The position numbers and the translations under genes were made by a program. The notes beneath the pieces are model-generated. The model saw only the letters and a list, made by a program, of their open reading frames with translations. It was not told the DNA's origin and did not search any database. Shown here piece by piece: positions 52,935-62,308 of a DNA stretch of 64,000 nucleotides (position 1 is the stretch's first letter; every line of letters starts with the position of its first letter). Origin of the DNA: Pseudoxanthomonas sp. YR558 (GTDB lineage Bacteria; Pseudomonadota; Gammaproteobacteria; Xanthomonadales; Xanthomonadaceae). The stretch spans positions 2,205,501 to 2,269,500 of the forward strand of contig NZ_FPCI01000001.1 of NCBI RefSeq assembly GCF_900116385.1, read 5' to 3'.

Positions 52935-53630
52935 ATGGATTTCCTGAAGATCCTCAAGTCGTTCGAAGAGTTCGTCTACGAAGCGCTGACCTGGGTGATC
53001 CTGCTGCCCCGCACGCTGGTGCGGACCTTGCTGCATCCGGACCGTATGACGACCTACGCGGCGCATGAACTGTCGCGCACCGACGACACGCGATTCAGCG
53101 ATGCGATCAGCCCGCCCCTGCTGTTGATCCTGTGCGTGCTGCTGGCGCATCTGTTCGACCTGGGTGTGCGGGCGCAGGTACCCGATACCTCCGGCTCGCT
53201 GGCGGCGGTAATCCTGGCTTCCGAAGAAACGCTGTTGCTCTATCGCACGATCACGTTCGGCGTGTGGGCGTTGGCCGGCGCCACGTATGCGCTGATCCGC
53301 GTACGCCAGCCGGTCAATCGCGAGAGCCTGCGGCAACCCTTCTACGAGCAGTGCTACCTGGTGGCGCCGTTCGCGCTGGTGCTCTCCTGCGCCATGTCGC
53401 TGCTGCTGATGCCGCAGCCATGGACGAACATCGCTTCCGCTTGCCTGACGCTCGTGATGCTGGCGTGGTTTTGGCTCGTACAGGCGGCGTGGATCCGCCG
53501 GCGCACGCGGCTGCCCTGGTGGCGCTGCCTCGGAGCGGCCGCCCTCGTGCTCTTGGTGGGCGGCACCATCAACGCCACCGTCGGGTATCTGCTCGCACAT
53601 ACGGCAGCAGGCGCGCTGGCCAGCGGCTGA
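52935..53630 (+). CDS. Membrane protein of unknown function (Yip1/permease-like)
   Basis: 231 residues with five membrane segments in the second two thirds. An amphipathic N-terminus (FLKILKSFEEFVYEALTWVILLPRTLVRTLLHPDRM) resembles the start of bacterial Yip1-like permease annotations. No catalytic motif. It converges with the PDZ gene 25 bp away. The function is not predictable. Confidence 0.65.
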   Translation: MDFLKILKSFEEFVYEALTWVILLPRTLVRTLLHPDRMTTYAAHELSRTDDTRFSDAISPPLLLILCVLLAHLFDLGVRAQVPDTSGSLAAVILASEETLLLYRTITFGVWALAGATYALIRVRQPVNRESLRQPFYEQCYLVAPFALVLSCAMSLLLMPQPWTNIASACLTLVMLAWFWLVQAAWIRRRTRLPWWRCLGAAALVLLVGGTINATVGYLLAHTAAGALASG

Positions 53631-53655
53631 CGCCGTACCGTGGGCGTCGAGCGCG

Positions 53656-54009
53656 CTACTCGGCCACCAGCACCACGGCGACCGGCTTGCCCGCTCGCCT
53701 CACCACCAGCGCCACCTTGTCGCCCGGCTTGATGTCGCCCATGGTGCCGAAGAACTTCCGCGCCGAGCTGCCCACCAACGGCTTCCCGTTCAATTGCTCC
53801 AGCACGTCGCCCACCTGCAGGCCCGCCCGCTGCGCCGGTGAAGCAGGCGCGACCTGCGTCACCACCACCTGCTTGATGTCGGCATCCAGTACCTTGCGAT
53901 CGAACTTCGCATCGACAGTGAAGCCGAGCTTGCCCTGGGCGGCATGGGCGGAGAACGCCAGCAGGCTGGCGAGGATGAAGGGAACAATGCGAAGAGCGTG
54001 CAGGGTCAT
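53656..54009 (-). CDS. Small exported PDZ-domain protein
   Basis: 117 residues: a signal peptide (to about 23, SAHAAQ) and a single PDZ domain with VTQVAPASPAQRAGLQVGDVLEQLNGKPL and a carboxylate-binding strand at KLGFTV. There is no protease domain, so it is a stand-alone peptide-binding module in the periplasm. It may present or shield C-termini from an envelope protease; the partner is unknown. Confidence 0.8.
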   Translation of the reverse strand: MTLHALRIVPFILASLLAFSAHAAQGKLGFTVDAKFDRKVLDADIKQVVVTQVAPASPAQRAGLQVGDVLEQLNGKPLVGSSARKFFGTMGDIKPGDKVALVVRRAGKPVAVVLVAE

Positions 54010-54027
54010 ATGCGCGCACCGAATCCA

Positions 54028-55014
54028 CTAAGCGATCTCGAAAACATCCGCGAAATGGCTCGGCGTCCCGCCCAGCTCGGCCTGCAGATATGCATACGGC
54101 TTGATCGCGTCAAGCCAAGAAAAGTAGCTCGCTTCCGAAACGTTCCTTCGCACACTGGCTAGCACGGCCTCGCAACGACGGGGGGACAGCAAACGGAGCG
54201 GCGACGGGGTTGGGTCGTAAACGCCAGTGAAATCACCCCTCAGCACATGTGCGCCGAGCCAAACCACATTGGTTGGCGAGTCTGAATCGAGCGCGGCCAG
54301 TTCCAGAACTGTCCCTGTAAGCAACGGATGGACTGCCAGCAACCAACTGTAGAGCTGTGTGGTCCATAGCGGACAGCGGATGGTGAATGCAGAATCGAGC
54401 CAGATGTCGAGCACGCTTTCATCAAGGTATTTGGCGCAAAGAAGCATGCCGGCTGAGAAATCCCCACAGGCCACATGCCACTCGAATGATTCGCGCCGTC
54501 CGCCAGCGAACGGGTCTTCAGGCGCGGAAACCGCAAGTCGATCTCCGATCCAGCGGGACGAATCCATGAGACAGCGACCCAGCGTCTGACGCACGTCGTC
54601 CGCGAAGCCCTCATAAGGCTCTTCGATTTCACGCGGATTCACCGCAATGAATGCCGTGACGAGGTTCTGGTACACGCTGTCGAATGAACGCTCTGCATGA
54701 CGAGGAATGAGCTGTGCGAGCAAGTAGCGGCACCAGTCCGTCCATTCGTCCATGGGGCCGAAACAAGCGTTTCCTGATGCGATCTCTTCCAACGGTTGGC
54801 GAAGGTCCTCGAGCGAGAGCTCCCCTAGATCTCCAAGCAAGGAATCGAACATCCGTCGTTTCTCGCCCATGAACCACGCTTCGCCCATCGGGTAAACGGG
54901 TCGGGGTAGTTGGTGGCGCATACGTTGTACACAGCCGGCGATTGGACCATCGCCTGGAATCCAGAGGTAGGGCCGCGAAACTTCCGGCTGAGAGTGGCTC
55001 TTGGGTGGGGTCAT
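54028..55014 (-). CDS. Orphan protein of unknown function
   Basis: 328 residues, no signal or membrane segment. Trp-, Leu- and Cys-rich, helical in appearance (LLGDLGELSLEDLRQPLEEIASG; WLLAVHPLLTGTVLELAALD). No motif recognised. The coding sequence is visibly less GC-rich and its codon choice less biased than in neighbours, which suggests acquisition from elsewhere. Size and context would suit an immunity-type protein, but there is no direct evidence. Confidence 0.6.
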   Translation of the reverse strand: MTPPKSHSQPEVSRPYLWIPGDGPIAGCVQRMRHQLPRPVYPMGEAWFMGEKRRMFDSLLGDLGELSLEDLRQPLEEIASGNACFGPMDEWTDWCRYLLAQLIPRHAERSFDSVYQNLVTAFIAVNPREIEEPYEGFADDVRQTLGRCLMDSSRWIGDRLAVSAPEDPFAGGRRESFEWHVACGDFSAGMLLCAKYLDESVLDIWLDSAFTIRCPLWTTQLYSWLLAVHPLLTGTVLELAALDSDSPTNVVWLGAHVLRGDFTGVYDPTPSPLRLLSPRRCEAVLASVRRNVSEASYFSWLDAIKPYAYLQAELGGTPSHFADVFEIA

Positions 55015-55097
55015 CGGGCAATTCTAGCGGCCTTGCGGAATGCAGTTCGACAGCTTCACCGCTCGCCCGAGCGGCCTCTCGAGATCGGGAGCGACAC

Positions 55098-55895
55098 TTA
55101 TTTGGCTCCCCGGCATACAGGAAACGCGGAGCATCCCCAGAACCCTTCTCCCGTGCGTCGGTTCGTCCGCCGGACCATCGCCGCTTTGCAGGTCGGGCAA
55201 CTGGGGGAGCTTGATTCGACGGCGTGATCGATCACGGGTTCGACTTTCCTGGAAGGCTCGGCGCCGCCGACCTGCACCGCCCTGATCATCTCCAGCAGCG
55301 TTGCGCCATCGATCAATTCGATCGGCTTGCCCTCGACGAAGTGCGCCGCATCCGCGGTGAAGCCTCCGAGCGCCGCGATGCGCACGGCGTCCGCCTGGTG
55401 ATGCGCCATCAGGCCGAACATCTCGCGCACCACGCTGACCGGCACCTTGTCGCGCCGCCACTGCTTGCACTGCACCAGCGTGCGCTTGCCATCGCGATGC
55501 AGGATCAGGTCGATGCCACCATCGGCGCCACCCAGGCCGGTTTCCTCCACCGTATAACCGCGGCGACGATACGCCTCGCCCACGAGCCGCTCGAAATCGC
55601 GCCAGCCCAGCGCGGCCAGGCTGTCCAACCCGCGGCGGGTGTCCAGCAATCGGCGCTTGCGCCGTGCATCGAAGAACGACATGCCAGCGGCGATGACGCA
55701 CAGGCCGAAGAAGGCCCACGCGAGCGGCAGAAAAGGATTGGTGTTCTGAAAGGCGCTGCCCAACGCACTGTTTCGCGAAAAAAACAGCGGAATGCCGTGC
55801 GCGATGGCCAGGTAGCCCGCGACCCCGGTACAGAGCCCGACCGGCCACGGCAGCGCAGCCAGATTCTCGATGAAACCGCGACGACCACGTCCCAT
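55098..55895 (-). CDS. Membrane-anchored Mrr-like restriction endonuclease with zinc finger
   Basis: 265 residues from ATG 55893-55895 (AGGGGAAG upstream). Two membrane helices (about 12-35 and 55-75) are followed by a restriction-endonuclease fold: GWRDFERLVGEAYRRRGYTVEE, the catalytic Asp in GADGGIDLIL and Gln-Cys-Lys in TLVQCKQW. The C-terminus has a topoisomerase-type C4 zinc ribbon CPTCKAAMVRR...GEGFWGCSAFPVC. It probably cuts modified or foreign DNA at the membrane. Confidence 0.85.
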   Translation of the reverse strand: MGRGRRGFIENLAALPWPVGLCTGVAGYLAIAHGIPLFFSRNSALGSAFQNTNPFLPLAWAFFGLCVIAAGMSFFDARRKRRLLDTRRGLDSLAALGWRDFERLVGEAYRRRGYTVEETGLGGADGGIDLILHRDGKRTLVQCKQWRRDKVPVSVVREMFGLMAHHQADAVRIAALGGFTADAAHFVEGKPIELIDGATLLEMIRAVQVGGAEPSRKVEPVIDHAVESSSPSCPTCKAAMVRRTNRRTGEGFWGCSAFPVCRGAK

Positions 55896-56013
55896 GTGGC
55901 TTCCCCTCTCACCCCGTAGCGGACCATAACCCGGTCCGTAGGGAGACGCACAGGCGGCGGCGCGCCGTTCGTCGGGAATCAGGGTGCGCGGACGGTGGTC
56001 GCCCGCAGCAGCG

Positions 56014-56355
56014 TCAGCGCCAGCTCGCCTTGCGCGAGGGCGGCGGCGTGACCTCGGTGTCGACCACGGGCACGAGCAGCGACAGCCGGGCCTTGGCGAA
56101 CTCGCCGCTGCCGTCCACATCCAGCTTGCCCACGCTGCTGGCGGTGATCAGCGCGGTATCGAGGAAGACCTCCGCACCTTCGGCCAACGGATGGCGCGCA
56201 CTGCACAGCTTGGACGGTACCTGCAGCACGCTGATCCCATCGCGCTGCCATTTCGTCTCCGGCGCCAAGCGCCGCACGATGGAGCCATCCACCCAGACAT
56301 CCACCGAATCCGATTTTACCGATCGGCATTTGCCGATCCCGACATCAAACGTCAT
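56014..56355 (-). CDS. Small protein of unknown function, coupled pair member B
   Basis: 113 residues from ATG 56353-56355, preceded by AAGGAGGG. It looks beta-rich (DSVDVWVDGSIVRRLAPETKWQRDG; GEFAKARLSLLVPVV) and ends in a Pro/Ser/Lys tail. No family recognised. The ATG overlaps the TGA of the gene before it (ATGA), so the two products are made together. Confidence 0.6.
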   Translation of the reverse strand: MTFDVGIGKCRSVKSDSVDVWVDGSIVRRLAPETKWQRDGISVLQVPSKLCSARHPLAEGAEVFLDTALITASSVGKLDVDGSGEFAKARLSLLVPVVDTEVTPPPSRKASWR

Positions 56356-56636
56356 GCGCCCTCCTTCGAGGCGATATGCGTGAGCGTGAAGAGGTAGCCA
56401 CGCGCTTCCAGCAATGCGCGCATGCGTCGTTCCGCCGGCACGCGATGGAACTGGCGGCCGGCCCACAAACCAAAGCACGGGCGACCGGTGTTCTGGCCCT
56501 GGCCGGTCGGGCGCCGCGACACCGCGATATCCAGCGACTCACAGGCCGTGGCCCACATCACCCGCAAGTCGTCGGGCCCGATGGACTGTTGGGATCCCAG
56601 ATGCAGCAGGAAGACCTGGACGTGCTGGTTCGCCAC
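56352..56636 (-). CDS. Small protein of unknown function, coupled pair member A
   Basis: 94 residues from GTG 56634-56636, five bases after GAGGAGG; an in-frame GTG at 56642 overlaps the ribosome site. N-terminal VQVFLLHLGSQQSIGPDDLRVMWATACESL, C-terminal RRMRALLEARGYLFTLTHIASKEGA. No signal peptide or family recognised. It is first of a two-gene unit upstream of the Mrr-like nuclease and orphan gene. Confidence 0.6.
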   Translation of the reverse strand: MANQHVQVFLLHLGSQQSIGPDDLRVMWATACESLDIAVSRRPTGQGQNTGRPCFGLWAGRQFHRVPAERRMRALLEARGYLFTLTHIASKEGA

Positions 56637-56819
56637 ACACACCTCCTCGGCACGCGGGACCGCGTGGGTCAGGCCGAGAGGGAGGGATGTCAGCCGGCGA
56701 AGCGCGGCGGAGGGTACTGCCAGTCAGCAGGAACAGGTATACGCCGTTGGGGGGGTTATCGCAAACAACCAGGCGTACCGACGATATGCACGGGCGATGC
56801 TCGCAGCGTGGAAGCGTGT

Positions 56820-58670
56820 TCAGCGCGCGCCCAACCGCCACCCCAGCCCCGACCACCGGCCCGCGTGCCGAGCCAGCGCGTCGCGGATCACCGCGTCGCT
56901 GCCGGCGACATGCAGCGCATGGCGTGCGCGGGTGATGCCGGTGTAGACCAGCTCGCGCGACAACACGCGGTTGCTGCGCGCGGGCAACACCAGCCACACC
57001 GTGTCGAATTCGGAGCCTTGCGCTTTGTGCACCGTCATCGCGAAAGCGGACTCGTGCGCGGGCAACGCCGCCGGATGGAACGCACGCGGACTGGCGGGAT
57101 CCTCACCGGGGAACCACGCCACCAGCGTGCCGGCCGCATCGCGCAGGCAAACGCCGATGTCGCCGTTGAACAAGCGGTGCCGGTAGCTGTTCTCGGTGAC
57201 GATCAGCAACTGGCCATGGAAATGGCCTTGCGCCGCGCGCACCGATCCATTGCCATCGGCAAGCAACCGTTCGATGCGCGCATTGAGCGTGCGCGCGCCT
57301 TGGGGCCCTTCGCGTACCGCCGTCAGCAGGCGCAGGTGCGTGGACCGCGCCAACGCCTCGGCGGGCGTGGGGGCGTGGCCCAGCGCGTGGAAATGGGCGA
57401 GCAACGCGTCGCGATGCACGTCCAGGGGATCGACCAGGTCTTCGTGGAAGTGCACGTTGGACAGCGTGCCGGCACGCAGCTGCGACAGCGCGGCATCGGC
57501 ATCGCCTTCGCGCACGGCGGCCGCCAGCGGCGCGAGGTCCAGCGTCTCGCTCTGGCGCCAGCCGCGCTGCAGGTGTACGCGGATACCGGGGAACCGTGTT
57601 CTTTCGTCGTCCTGCGCATCGGTGGACGCATCCGTCTCGCCGAGCAACGACCGGAGGGCCTCGGCATCGTCGTGCGCGATGGCATCGCCGTCACCGGCGG
57701 CGCCGAGGATGGCGGCCAGCACATCGCCGGCTTCCACCGACGGCAACTGGTCGGGATCGCCCAGCAGCACCAGTCGCGTGCCGCTGGCGACCGCGTCGAC
57801 CAGCTTGGCCATCAGCGGCAGGTCGATCATCGACGCTTCGTCGACGACGACCACCTCGTAGGGCAGCGGATTATCGTGGCCGTGGCGGAAGCGCGGCGAA
57901 TCCGGGATCGTCCCGAGCAAGCGGTGCAGCGTGGTGCCGGTGGCAGGCAGCGCGGCGAGCAGATCGGCATCGATGCCGTCCATGGCCAGCGCCTTCACCG
58001 CATGGCGCACGCTCTCGGCCATGCGCTCGGCGGCCCGCCCGGTGGGCGCGGCCAGCGCGATACGCGGCGGTGCGCCGCCTGCGTGCCTTGCCTGCGCGGC
58101 CAGCAACACCAGCAGGCGCGCCGTGGTGGTGGTCTTGCCGGTGCCGGGACCGCCCGTGACCAGCAACAGGGCGTGGCGCAACGCGAGCGCGGCGGCGCGC
58201 GCCTGGCGGTCGTCGTGCGTGGCCTGTGGGAACAGGTTTGCGAACAGCGGCGCGAGCGACGCGATGGCGGTCTCAGATACCGGCTGCGCGGCGATGCGCT
58301 GCAAGCCCAACGCCAGCGCGCGTTCGTACTCGCGGTAGCGGCGCAGGTAGAGCAGGCCGCCTTCCAGCACCAGCGGCGCGCTGCCGATCGCAGGCGAAGC
58401 GGGTTCGCGTGGCGTGGCGACCCAGCGCGATGCTGCGAGTTGCTGCGTCCAGGCCTCGGCATCGGGCCAGGCGATCTCCGCATCGACCAGCGCCGCGGCG
58501 GCATCGAGGCGCACGCCGGCATGGCCCTTGGCGACCGCCAGCGACGCCAGCGCGGCGGCGGCGAGCACGGCATCGGGCGTATCGCGATCCAACCGACGCA
58601 GGCTCTGCGCAAGGGCGTGGTCGAGCGTGCGCAGGTGGCCGCCCTTGTACAGCGCGTCGAGCAGGCTCAT
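56820..58670 (-). CDS. recD: Exodeoxyribonuclease V alpha subunit RecD
   Basis: 616 residues from ATG 58668-58670. Superfamily 1B helicase motifs: Walker A VTGGPGTGKTTT (P-loop 173-180), VVVDEASMIDLPLM, LGDPDQLPSVEAGDVL, and late YTGITRARHAL with MTVHKAQGSEFD. RecD is the fast 5'-3' helicase of RecBCD. The start overlaps the recB stop as ATGA. The length is typical for the family in this group. Confidence 0.95.
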   Translation of the reverse strand: MSLLDALYKGGHLRTLDHALAQSLRRLDRDTPDAVLAAAALASLAVAKGHAGVRLDAAAALVDAEIAWPDAEAWTQQLAASRWVATPREPASPAIGSAPLVLEGGLLYLRRYREYERALALGLQRIAAQPVSETAIASLAPLFANLFPQATHDDRQARAAALALRHALLLVTGGPGTGKTTTTARLLVLLAAQARHAGGAPPRIALAAPTGRAAERMAESVRHAVKALAMDGIDADLLAALPATGTTLHRLLGTIPDSPRFRHGHDNPLPYEVVVVDEASMIDLPLMAKLVDAVASGTRLVLLGDPDQLPSVEAGDVLAAILGAAGDGDAIAHDDAEALRSLLGETDASTDAQDDERTRFPGIRVHLQRGWRQSETLDLAPLAAAVREGDADAALSQLRAGTLSNVHFHEDLVDPLDVHRDALLAHFHALGHAPTPAEALARSTHLRLLTAVREGPQGARTLNARIERLLADGNGSVRAAQGHFHGQLLIVTENSYRHRLFNGDIGVCLRDAAGTLVAWFPGEDPASPRAFHPAALPAHESAFAMTVHKAQGSEFDTVWLVLPARSNRVLSRELVYTGITRARHALHVAGSDAVIRDALARHAGRWSGLGWRLGAR

Positions 58671-61600
58671 GCAACGGCCTCCGTCGCATGGCCGGCGAAC
58701 AGCGCATCCAGCGCGTGCACCAGGTCGGGCGCGAAGCGCTGCGCGTGAACGCCAGGCGAGCGTGGCTGGGTGAGGTCCAGCCCGCGGCAGAACAGGTAGC
58801 GGATGCCGCCGAAGTCGCGCGCGTAGTCGTACGCATCGCCAAGGCGGAAACGCAACCAGCGATGCAGCGCCAGCGTGTAGATCAACGCCTGCAGGTCGTA
58901 CTCGCTGTGCGCCATCGCCTGCTGCATCGACGCCGCGTCGTAGGCCGGCAGTTGGTTCGATTTGTAGTCGAGCACGTACCACCGGCCGTCATGGCCATAG
59001 GTCAGATCGATCAGGCCCGTCATCAATCCTTCCAGCCGGGCGCGCGTGCCGAAGGCGTTGCGATGGGGCAGCAGGCCATGGCGATGCAGCAAGGCCAGCA
59101 ATGCCGGCACGCCGGTGGGCTGCATGGCGAAGTGGAATTCGATCTCGGCGCGACGCGCGTCCGTCGGCAGGTCGGCCAGGCGCGTGCCTTCCGGTAGTGT
59201 GGTGCACAAAGTCTGCCCCACCAGCGGCACCAGCACCGCGAGGCCGTCGTCGATGTCGGCTTCGGCATAACCGCCTTCGCGCATCGCGTCGACGATGACA
59301 TCGGCCTGATACACGGGCGCGGCATCGCCCGGCCGCCAGTCGCGCCAGGCGGCGAAATCGGCGTGCTCCAGCGCGGCATGCATCACCACGCCGAAGCGGC
59401 TGCCGGCGAAGCGGGGATCGGCGAGGGCGACGGGCGCGGCGATCGCGTCGGGCACTCCATCGACGTCGGACGCGGGGGTTTCGTCCTCGCCACCGGGATC
59501 GGCCTGGGTTGTTGCAGCCAGCGGATCGGCGCCTTCGGCGTGCGCGAGCTGGGTGAAGCTGTAGACCCACCAGTCGGCGGCGACGCGATGCGCGCTGGTG
59601 CGCGCCAGCGCGATGGCGGCGTCGTGCTCGGCCGGCAGGCGGGCCGGCGGCGGTTCCGGCGGGCCTTCGATGATGCGCAGCTCATCGCGCATGCCGAGCG
59701 CAGCGATATCGGCCAGCAGCGGCGCGAGACGGCTCTTCTCCCTGTCGGTCACGTCGCCGGCGGCGATCCACAGCGCATGCTCCGCGCGGGTCAGCCCGAC
59801 GTAGAGCAGCCGCGCATCTTCCGCCTGCCCGTCCTGCTTCACGGCGAGGCCGGCGGCCTGCCATGCGGGATCGTCCTTGTCGACGCGCCATTGGAGGACA
59901 CGACGCGTACCGTCGTGCACGGTGCGATGGCGGCCGCTGTCGGGTCGGCTCGTGCCCAGGCCCGCGAAAGGCAAGTAGACCAGCGGATATTCCAGACCCT
60001 TGCTCTTGTGCAGGGTGACGATCTGCACGCGACGCGCATCCGACTCCAAACGCAGCAGCTGTGCTTCGTCGTTGGGGTCCGCATTGGCGATGCGCGCCTG
60101 CAGCCAGTCCAGCAGACCATGCAGCCCCAGCGTGCGGGCGGAGGCTTCCTGCAGGTGCTCGCCCAGCTGCAGGTAGTTGGTGAGCCGGCGTTCGCCATCG
60201 AGCAAGCCGAGCAGGCGACCGGCTTCCGCCGCGCACAGCTCGGATACCAGCGCGAACGGACCGCTGCGCTGCCAACGCTCGCGCCAGTGCAGCAGGCGCG
60301 CCTGGTGATGGCGCTGCGCGTCGCCATCGGCGTCCAGCGCATCCAGCGTGGCGGCGTCCTCGCCCAGCAGCACGGTGGCGAGCGCGGCCCGCAGGCGACC
60401 GGCGTCGGCCAGATGCAGCAAGGCGAGCAGCAGCGTGCGCAGGTCGGCGGCTTCGCGGCTTTCGAACAGGCTCTGCTTGCCCGCGGCGACCGCCGGCACG
60501 CCCGCACGCGCGAGGGTCTGCTGCATGCGGGTCGCGTCCTTGTGGTTGCGCACCAGCACGGCGATGTCGCCCGGCTGTACGCGGCGGCCGTCGATCGTCG
60601 CGCGGCCGTCGCGTGCGTCCGACAGCAGGCGATGGATGTCGGCGACGCAGGCGGCGGTGGCGGCATCGCGCGAGGCCTCCGCGTCGAAGGGCTTGCCTTC
60701 CTCGTTGCGCAGCAGGCGCAGGGTGAGCGCCGGTGCGGGAACGCCATCGCGCAGATAGTCCGCGTCGTTGCGCTTGTCGCCGGGAAACACCGGCTCGAAC
60801 CGAATGCCGGGATGCGCAAAGGCATCGCGGCCGACGGCATCGGCGCCGTCGTACAGCGCCTGCACCGCGCGCAACACGGCGGGTCGCGAACGGAAGTTAT
60901 GCGTCAGTGGATCCGCGTGCGCGGTGCCCGGATGGTGCTTGGCCGCCAGGTAGGTGGCGACATCGCCGCCGCGGAAACCGTAGATGGCCTGTTTGGGATC
61001 GCCGATCAGGAACAGCGCCGGCGCTTCTCCCAGCGCACGCACCTCCTCGGAGTCGCCGAACACGCTGGCGAAGATCTGCCACTGGCGTTCGTCGGTGTCC
61101 TGGAACTCATCCACCAGCGCGATGCGGTACTGGGCGCGCAGGCTTGCCACCAGCGCGCGCCGGTTCGGGCCTGCCAGCGCGTCGGCGACGTGGTCGATCA
61201 GATCGTCGTAGGTCTGCACGCGTCGCGTGCGCTTTAGCGTTTCGAGGCGACGGCGGGCGTCGTCGCGGAGGCGGTGCAGCAAGACCACGCGCAGCCGCTG
61301 CTGCAGCTGTTGCCAGGCATCGTCCGCCTCACACCAGTCGCGCAATGCGTCGAACAGGGGCGACTGCGGGACGCGCGCCGCATCGCCGTCCTTGCAGAAG
61401 CCGACCAGCGCCTCGGGGAGCAGCTTCTGCACGTGCGTCTTGTCGGTACGCGGCCACTGCGCCAACGCGCTGCCGGCCTGCAGTTCCACGAAGGCCTTGT
61501 CGAAGCTCGGCCGTTTCGCACGACGGCCATCGAACACCTTGCCGTCGAACGCGGCAGCGATGGCGGCACGTGCGTCGGCTTCGTACAAACCGATAGCCTC

Positions 61601-62308
61601 GACCAAGTGAGCGGCGCGGCCCGCGCGCGTGGCGTCCACGGCGACCTGGCGTTCGCTGGCGTCATCGACAGGCGCGGCCGGCAGCAACGGCAGCGGGCCG
61701 CACAGCGCAGGCAGGTCGGCGGCGAGCGCATCGGGGCCGCTCCACAACCCTGTCAGTGCGTCGACCGTTTCGGTATCGGCCGCATAGGCGCGCCAGATGT
61801 CGGCAGCAAGCTCTTCGTACAGCGCGCGCGCGTTGCCCAGCAGCTCACCGGCCTGCAGGCCTTGCCCGGTGTCCAGCGCATGCTCGCGCAGCACCCGCGC
61901 GCAGAAACCGTGGATGGTGAAGATCGCGGCGAGGTCGGTTTCCTCGGCGGCGGTGCGCAGGCGTCGTGCGAGCTGCACCGGCGACTCCTCGCCGCGCGCG
62001 AGATGGCGGGCCAGGATGGCGCGCGTGAGTGCGGCCTCGTGGGCCTCGTCAGCGGATGATGGCGTGCCGACAAGATCGGCCGCCAGCGCGAGACGTTCGC
62101 GGATGCGCTTGCGCAGTTCCTGCGTTGCGGCTTCCGTGTAGGTCACCGCGAGCACGTCGCCCATGCGCAGGCGGCGCTCGACGATCAGGCGCGTGAACAG
62201 CGTGGCCAGCGTGTAGGTCTTGCCGGTACCGGCGCTGGCCTCGATCAGCTGTACGCCGTCGAGCGGGCGATCGAGATACGGTTCGCGGGCAGGATCGAAG
62301 CCGCTCAT
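58667..62308 (-). CDS. recB: Exodeoxyribonuclease V beta subunit RecB
   Basis: 1213 residues. SF1A helicase motifs start with QLIEASAGTGKTYTLA (Walker A about 24-31) and include VDEFQDTDERQW, LIGDPKQAIYGFRGGD, VTLHKSKGLEYP and LLYVGLTRAEHAL. The C-terminal nuclease has GLIDLTYGHDGRWYVLDYKSNQL with catalytic Asp...Asp-Tyr-Lys. It unwinds and degrades double-strand ends and loads RecA after Chi. It overlaps recC and recD by 4 bases each. Confidence 0.96.
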   Translation of the reverse strand: MSGFDPAREPYLDRPLDGVQLIEASAGTGKTYTLATLFTRLIVERRLRMGDVLAVTYTEAATQELRKRIRERLALAADLVGTPSSADEAHEAALTRAILARHLARGEESPVQLARRLRTAAEETDLAAIFTIHGFCARVLREHALDTGQGLQAGELLGNARALYEELAADIWRAYAADTETVDALTGLWSGPDALAADLPALCGPLPLLPAAPVDDASERQVAVDATRAGRAAHLVEAIGLYEADARAAIAAAFDGKVFDGRRAKRPSFDKAFVELQAGSALAQWPRTDKTHVQKLLPEALVGFCKDGDAARVPQSPLFDALRDWCEADDAWQQLQQRLRVVLLHRLRDDARRRLETLKRTRRVQTYDDLIDHVADALAGPNRRALVASLRAQYRIALVDEFQDTDERQWQIFASVFGDSEEVRALGEAPALFLIGDPKQAIYGFRGGDVATYLAAKHHPGTAHADPLTHNFRSRPAVLRAVQALYDGADAVGRDAFAHPGIRFEPVFPGDKRNDADYLRDGVPAPALTLRLLRNEEGKPFDAEASRDAATAACVADIHRLLSDARDGRATIDGRRVQPGDIAVLVRNHKDATRMQQTLARAGVPAVAAGKQSLFESREAADLRTLLLALLHLADAGRLRAALATVLLGEDAATLDALDADGDAQRHHQARLLHWRERWQRSGPFALVSELCAAEAGRLLGLLDGERRLTNYLQLGEHLQEASARTLGLHGLLDWLQARIANADPNDEAQLLRLESDARRVQIVTLHKSKGLEYPLVYLPFAGLGTSRPDSGRHRTVHDGTRRVLQWRVDKDDPAWQAAGLAVKQDGQAEDARLLYVGLTRAEHALWIAAGDVTDREKSRLAPLLADIAALGMRDELRIIEGPPEPPPARLPAEHDAAIALARTSAHRVAADWWVYSFTQLAHAEGADPLAATTQADPGGEDETPASDVDGVPDAIAAPVALADPRFAGSRFGVVMHAALEHADFAAWRDWRPGDAAPVYQADVIVDAMREGGYAEADIDDGLAVLVPLVGQTLCTTLPEGTRLADLPTDARRAEIEFHFAMQPTGVPALLALLHRHGLLPHRNAFGTRARLEGLMTGLIDLTYGHDGRWYVLDYKSNQLPAYDAASMQQAMAHSEYDLQALIYTLALHRWLRFRLGDAYDYARDFGGIRYLFCRGLDLTQPRSPGVHAQRFAPDLVHALDALFAGHATEAVA

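Noticed and set aside
59363..61237. 624-codon plus-strand frame opposite recB
   Set aside because: Shadow frame with composition typical of antisense GC-rich DNA; RecB motifs lie on the other strand.
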